NCBI GenBank assembly: GCA_037039925.1
Contig: JAXRKP010000623.1
Coordinates: 68,501 to 132,500, forward strand
DNA length: 64,000 nucleotides
Source: Doris montereyensis
Taxonomy: Eukaryota; Mollusca; Gastropoda; Nudibranchia; Dorididae
Direction: 5' to 3'
A model generated the notes under the pieces. It saw only the letters and a program-made list of their open reading frames with translations. It made no database searches and was not told where the DNA came from. A program made the position numbers and the translations under genes. Below are positions 59,440 to 64,000 of this stretch, one piece after another. Every line of letters starts with the position of its first letter. Position 1 is the stretch's first letter.

Positions 59440-60490
59440 GTTGTTTTCACCACAGTGTTTAGAATGAGGAAAATGAATCGAAAGTTATTGGTGTTGCAGT
59501 ACTATGTAACAAAAGTGGCAATTTCGTTTTCTTCTGTTTTGCTTTTCTTTTTTCCTTTTGTTTTTCCTTTTTTTCTTCGTTTATGGTCAAACCCAGTGAG
59601 GTTCAGATTGCGAATGAGATAAAATCTTTGACAAATTAAAATCAAGAATTAGGTAACAAAAAAGATTGTTGCTAATTTCATCAAAGTACAAATTTTTCAT
59701 TTTTGTTTTTCAATCATTTTTCAAAATGTGTTTTTGCTATCTGTCAATGGTAGATCTATTCTTTTTTTAAAATAAATGAGGTTTGTTAAAAAGATATCTT
59801 GTAAACAATGTTCCCTCTTAATTTTTTTTGGTCTTTGGGTGTACTTTTTTGGTATTCTGCAAAGTTTGGTGAGAACAAAATCACAATTTATTGTGTGCTG
59901 CGTTGTCTGCATGAAAATGAACAGTTAGACAAGAAAAGTATTTATTTTAATGTTGTGCTTGAGACATTTAAAAAAAAACTGTTTGCACCTTCTTTCCTTA
60001 GAAAGAACTTTGGTTTTTTTTTTAAAGCACGCAAACGAGCGTGTAGCACAAAACATAGAAAAAGGGGTTACTTTATGTTGTCACTTATGTGAACATGGAA
60101 TGTGAGTTACTCCAAACAACCCCCCCCCCTCTCGCTCTCCTCCTCACCTCCCTCCATGCTATTTTGGTGCAGGATGTCTCTGTACGGTTGTATGTATGGC
60201 ATTGGTACCTCATGTTGTCATCATTCTGGTTACCATGGTTTCAGATTTCAAAGATAAATTATATATTATTATCATGTATGTGTACATAGTGTTATTGTCA
60301 TTTTTCATCTTTGCCTTTTTTTTTTGTGTGTATTTTTGTTTGTTTTCCATTTTGTTTAACATTTTTTACCATAACAAAATGGCCAGGTGTTTTACTGCTC
60401 ATGGTCCTAGCACCTGAGCGCCCCACCCCCACCCATCCGTCATGTGTACAAATTAATATATTTTCACTTTCAACTCGTATACATATATTA
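59440..60490. other. 3' UTR or intergenic, unassigned
   Basis: T-rich. A C run at 60120-60130. Nothing recognised. Confidence 0.4.
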
Positions 60491-60499
60491 TTATTATAT

Positions 60500-60500
60500 T

Positions 60501-60586
<86 letters not shown>
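60500..60586. repeat. (TTA)n microsatellite
   Basis: About 29 TTA/ATT triplets, just before the distal poly(A) signal. Confidence 0.97.
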
Positions 60587-60615
60587 GGTCAATTATTGAA
60601 TTCACATCATCATGA

Positions 60616-60621
60616 AATAAA
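60616..60621 (+). promoter_or_regulatory. Poly(A) signal candidate, distal
   Basis: AATAAA followed by GATTGTTGTATGTAATTTAT, a reasonable downstream element. Confidence 0.5.
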
Positions 60622-60680
60622 GATTGTTGTATGTAATTTATACTAGTGTCTTTTCTTCTTTTTCTTTCTCTTTTCCATTT

Positions 60681-60848
60681 ATGGGCAGTTGGTGGGTGAT
60701 GCTGGTAGATCTTACTTCTTTCACTTGCACTCTTTCACTTGTTGTCTTTCCATCTTGCTGTTTCCTCTTAAACCACCCTGAGATCGCTGCATAATATGAG
60801 ACTATGAATACTATGATGGAAGTTGGCGATTTCAATGAAACAAATCAA
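60681..60848 (+). repeat. Dispersed repeat R1, copy 17
   Basis: GGGCAGTTGGTGGGTGATGC to TGATGGAAGTTGGCGATTTC, with a 25-bp insertion in the 3' half. Confidence 0.85.
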
Positions 60849-61194
60849 AATCTTTTCCAGTTATGATAAATATCAACCGTTACAAGGGTCACTGTTATAT
60901 TTATGTTTATAGATATTGTTGTACAGTAGATTTAACAGAGGTGCTGATAGGTCCGTTGATAGGCATGTGACTGCCACTCAGGAGACTCTAGTTGGGTTGC
61001 GGTCCAGGCATATTTTTCATGGCCATTCCGTCGACCCATCAACAAATGAGCAGTCCGAGTAGCTAAGTCTATTCTCAGACTCTGCCAAAGTAGAGTTGGA
61101 TTTGGGTGGGGGGGGGGGGTGAAAAGCAATGACTAACTACCACATCATCACGTATTGTGCTGTAAGCCTAGAAAAGATGTAGACTACTGTGGAT

Positions 61195-62135
61195 TGTGTG
61201 GCATCGGTGGCCCAGCAGTGGGTAGGCTGGTGGACACGGAAGCATGAAGTTCCTGGTTCGAACGCTAGGTAGATCCGACGTTGTGTTCCTTCTTGGGAAA
61301 GACGGTTAACACTCGTTTTTTTCCCCATGCGACTTGGTACTGCGACAGAGACTCTTACTACTAGCATCCTGACCAGGAAGTGATTGTTGTCACCACTTGT
61401 TTTCTTTCCCATGTGACTTGGTACTGTGACAGAGACTTACTACTACTAACTAGCATCCTGACCAGGAAGTGATTGCTGTCACCACTTGTTTTGTTTCCCA
61501 TGTGACTTGGTACTGTGACAGAGACTGACTTACTACTAGCATCCTGACCAGGAAGTGATTGTTGTCACCGCTTGTTTTCTTTCCCATGTGACTTGGTACT
61601 GCGACAGAGACTTACTTACTACTAGCATCCTGACCAGGAAGTGATTGTTGTCGCCACTTGTTTTGTTTCCATGCGACTTGGTACTGCGACAGAGACTTAA
61701 CACTACTAACTAGCATCCTGACCAGGAAGTGATTGTTGTCACCACTTGTTTTGTTTCCCATGTGACTTGGTACTGCGACAGAGACTTAACACTACTAACT
61801 AGCATCCTGACCAGAGCAGATTGTTGTCGCCGCTTGTTTTGTTTCCCATGTGACTTGGTACTGTGACAGAGACTGACTTACTACTAGCATCCTGACCAGG
61901 AAGTGATTGTTGTCACCGCTTGTTTTGTTTCCCCATGTGATTTGGTTGTGACAGAGACTGACTTACTACTAGCATCCTGACCAGGAAGTGATTGTTGTCA
62001 CCGCTTGTTTTCTTTCCCATGTGACTTGGTACTGTGACAGAGACTGACTTTGTTTCCCACCGCTTGTTTTGTTTCCCGCCATAGAAACTGGGATATGTGC
62101 TCTCCAGCTCTATGGGCTGTATGGCTTTGAAGGAA
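61195..62135 (+). mobile_element. SINE S2, copy 8, body tandemly expanded
   Basis: Head GCATCGGTGGCCCAGCAGTG and GTTCCTGGTTCGAACGC. The body segment is repeated about eight times (next entry), then the S2 3' end CTCCAGCTCTATGGGCTGTA. Confidence 0.85.
61320..62070. repeat. About 86-92-bp minisatellite inside SINE S2
   Basis: Eight units of CCCATGTGACTTGGTACTGC, GACAGAGACTTACTACTAGC, ATCCTGACCAGGAAGTGATT, GTTGTCACCACTTGTTTT. The unit is the S2 stretch that in other copies lies between the 'ttttcccca' and 'aggtgac' positions. Confidence 0.93.
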
Positions 62136-62194
62136 CTTGCTGTACATCTACTATAGATAAAGACAAACAGTGAGGCAAGGGGCATGTCGGAAGT

Positions 62195-62490
62195 GAAGGC
62201 AATGACTGACATAAGATAATATATGAAAGCCCTTAGGAACAAAGACAAGACAAATACAAAGAATAGACAGAAAAAAATCCTGGCCACCATGGGGATCGAA
62301 CCCGCGACCTCTACGTCGTTAGTTCGGTTGGTAGCACGCTTTCTTTTCATGGTGAGGTGATGGGTGCTGACACAGAGATCGCGGGTTCGGTCCCCATGGT
62401 GGGCAGGATTTTTTTCTGTCTATTCCTTGTATTTGTCTTGTCTTTGTTCCTATGGGGCTTTCATATATTATCTTATGTCATTTCCTTCAC
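62195..62490. mobile_element. Inverted pair of a tRNA-derived SINE (hairpin)
   Basis: The left arm (62210-62312, - strand) and right arm (62378-62485, + strand) are almost perfect inverse copies. On their own strands both read TCGCGGGTTCG-TCCCCATGGTGG, AGGATTTTTTTCTGTCTATT, GTATTTGTCTTGTCTTTGTT and CTTTCATATATTATCTTATG. The tRNA-like B boxes face each other across a 65-bp spacer. Confidence 0.88.
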
Positions 62491-62629
62491 TTCTGTACAT
62501 CTACTGGTCACTCTGGACTACCCTGAGCTCAACACTGACCGGCTATTTAACTGTAGCAGTAGCAACCTGGTGTAGCAACACTGCTGGCACTAGGATTACA
62601 AATTTTGTTTATGTGTAAGACAAACCGTG

Positions 62630-62750
62630 AGACCTTTTCTTTTCTTTCAACTTTCATTTTTTTCACCCATCTTTCATCTTATTGTTTTCTTTAATTCACC
62701 CCGAGATCGCCGCTTTTGGTGGACAGGGATAATTTCATTGAAACAAGGTA
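62630..62750 (+). repeat. Dispersed repeat R1, copy 18 (5' end missing)
   Basis: CACCCATCTTTCATCTTATT to CCGCTTTTGGTGGACAGGGA. Confidence 0.83.
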
Positions 62751-62759
62751 GAACTTAGA

Positions 62760-63420
62760 CCATGTCGAAAGTAGACATAATTAATTTTGATATTATTATA
62801 CTCGTGTTCCAAAAGTAACCTGACAATTTTATTTTGACCTGTTTGTCTATTAAGAGCAGCGGAATTAATAGTTAAAGCCATATATATGTAGATATGTATG
62901 GAAATAAAAATAATTTACTGCTGTTTCAGTTGGTATATTACATGTTTGGTTTTTACGAATGGGCAAACTCATTTTTGTAATTTAAATTACACAAGGTCAA
63001 TTTTAAAAGTTTCAAACTTTGGGTTCTAGAAAAAACCACTAGGAGTTTTACTTTTACTCTCAGAAATCCGATTTTGAGATGTAAATGTAAAGTATTGAAA
63101 TAGCTGATGATTACTAGTCAAGAAAGATAAGATCTAGATCAAACAATCTCAATTATGATAAATAATTTCACCACCATCAGTCCCCCCCCCTTATCTACCC
63201 CCCTTTGCCTTTGAGCATGTGACTAATGGGAGTCAAGTCAGAAGTCAAATCTAAGCTAGAGTGCCATAGGAATGGAGATCAGATCGATAAAATAAATACA
63301 AACATGGGGACCCAAAGTCATGATGAACACCAGAGAGAATCGAACCACTGACCTACCCATTATTCAGTACGCAGTAACTCGTATTGATTAAAGGGAAAGG
63401 AAACATACAGTACGCAGTGT
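62760..63420. other. Unassigned intergenic sequence
   Basis: AT-rich, nothing recognised. Near 63300-63360 the text CCCAAAGTCATGATGAACACC, AGAGAATCGAACC hints at another worn tRNA-like SINE head. Confidence 0.4.
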
Positions 63421-63464
63421 TGCCAACTTACTGCTAAAAATGTAGATTTGTATGTGTACGCTTT

Positions 63465-64000
63465 TTTTCAAGATAGTAATTGTACTCCTGTTTTTCAAGA
63501 TTGTAATTGTACTCCTGTTTTTCAAGATTGTAATTGTACTCCTGTATTTCAAGATTGTAATTGTACTCCTGTTTTTCAAGATTGTAATTGTACTCCTGTT
63601 TTTCAAGATTGTAATTGTACTCTTGTTTTTCGAGATTGTAATTGTACACCTGTTTTTCGAGATTGTAATTGTACTCTGTTTTTCAAGATTGTAATTGTAC
63701 TCCTGTATTTCAAGATTGTAATTGTACTCCTGTTTTTCAAGATTGTAATTGTAGTCCTGCTTTTCGAGATTGTAATTGTACTCCTGTATTTAGAGATTGT
63801 AATTGTACTCCTGTTTTTCAAGATTGTAATTGTACTCCTGTTTTTCAAGATTGTAATTGTACTACTGTTTTTTGAGATTGTAATTGTACTCCTCTTTTCA
63901 AGATTGTAATTGTACTCCTGCTTTTCAAGATTGTAATTGTACTCCTGCTTTTTTCGAGATTGTAATTGTACTCCTGTATTTCGAGATTGTAATTGTACTC
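63465..64000. repeat. 27-bp minisatellite, runs off the window
   Basis: About 20 units of TTTTTCAAGATTGTAATTGT, ACTCCTG. As 27 is a multiple of three, each frame gives a clean 9-residue repeat (DCNCTPVFQ), but there is no start context, splice signal or domain. The leading sequence (CAACTTACTGCTAAAAATG to CGCTTTTTTTCAAGAT) also occurs singly at 58270-58325. Confidence 0.95.

Overview
This is a stretch of an animal nuclear genome dominated by one large intron-rich gene on the + strand. The gene is an orthologue of the transcriptional corepressor scaffold Sin3 (SIN3A type). I trace 32 coding exons from an ATG at 11193 to a TAA at 57755, about 1,480 codons. They encode a Q/P-rich N-terminus, the paired amphipathic helix domains PAH1 to PAH3, the Sin3 HDAC-interaction region, an acidic linker and the Sin3a C-terminal domain. 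Exon assignments rest on reading splice sites and on matching the translation to the known Sin3 family; nothing was searched. The setting suggests an invertebrate, most likely a mollusc and possibly a gastropod: kilobase introns, many tRNA-derived SINEs, a Penelope-like element, a hammerhead ribozyme of the Penelope type, and TAGATCTAGA-rich AT tracts. The species call is inference.

Layout. 1-1870: decayed Penelope-like reverse transcriptase on the - strand. 2.8-4.4 kb: trinucleotide and purine microsatellites. 6.1-6.5 and 10.4-10.8 kb: an inverted pair of one dispersed repeat. 6599-7604: a 1,006-bp DNA transposon with 13-bp inverted ends, a CATTAG duplication and a BED-like zinc-finger exon. 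11.2-57.8 kb: Sin3. 57.8-60.6 kb: its probable 3' UTR, with a candidate poly(A) signal at 60616. 60.7-64 kb: SINEs, a SINE hairpin and a 27-bp minisatellite running off the window.

Introns are packed with repeats. Family R1 (about 140 bp, pyrimidine-rich) has about 18 copies, all in the sense orientation, several just upstream of acceptors. SINE families S1, S2 and S3 have tRNA-like heads. Several minisatellites grew inside these elements. The most striking is about 40 tandem copies of the S2 B-box region at 39.6-40.85 kb. Other arrays are the 28-bp array (20.9-21.7 kb), the 74-bp array (53.6-54.5 kb) and a 17-bp array of about 100 copies (55.5-57.2 kb).

The Sin3 reading frame is interrupted in seven exons (5, 9, 11, 17, 18, 22, 25). 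Most of the breaks fit a gain or loss of one base in a short C or G run, while splice sites and the rest of the sequence stay intact. I read most of these as consensus errors rather than a dead gene. Exon 17 is a separate problem: both of its ends are replaced by copies of a 43-bp minisatellite, and about ten expected codons are missing.
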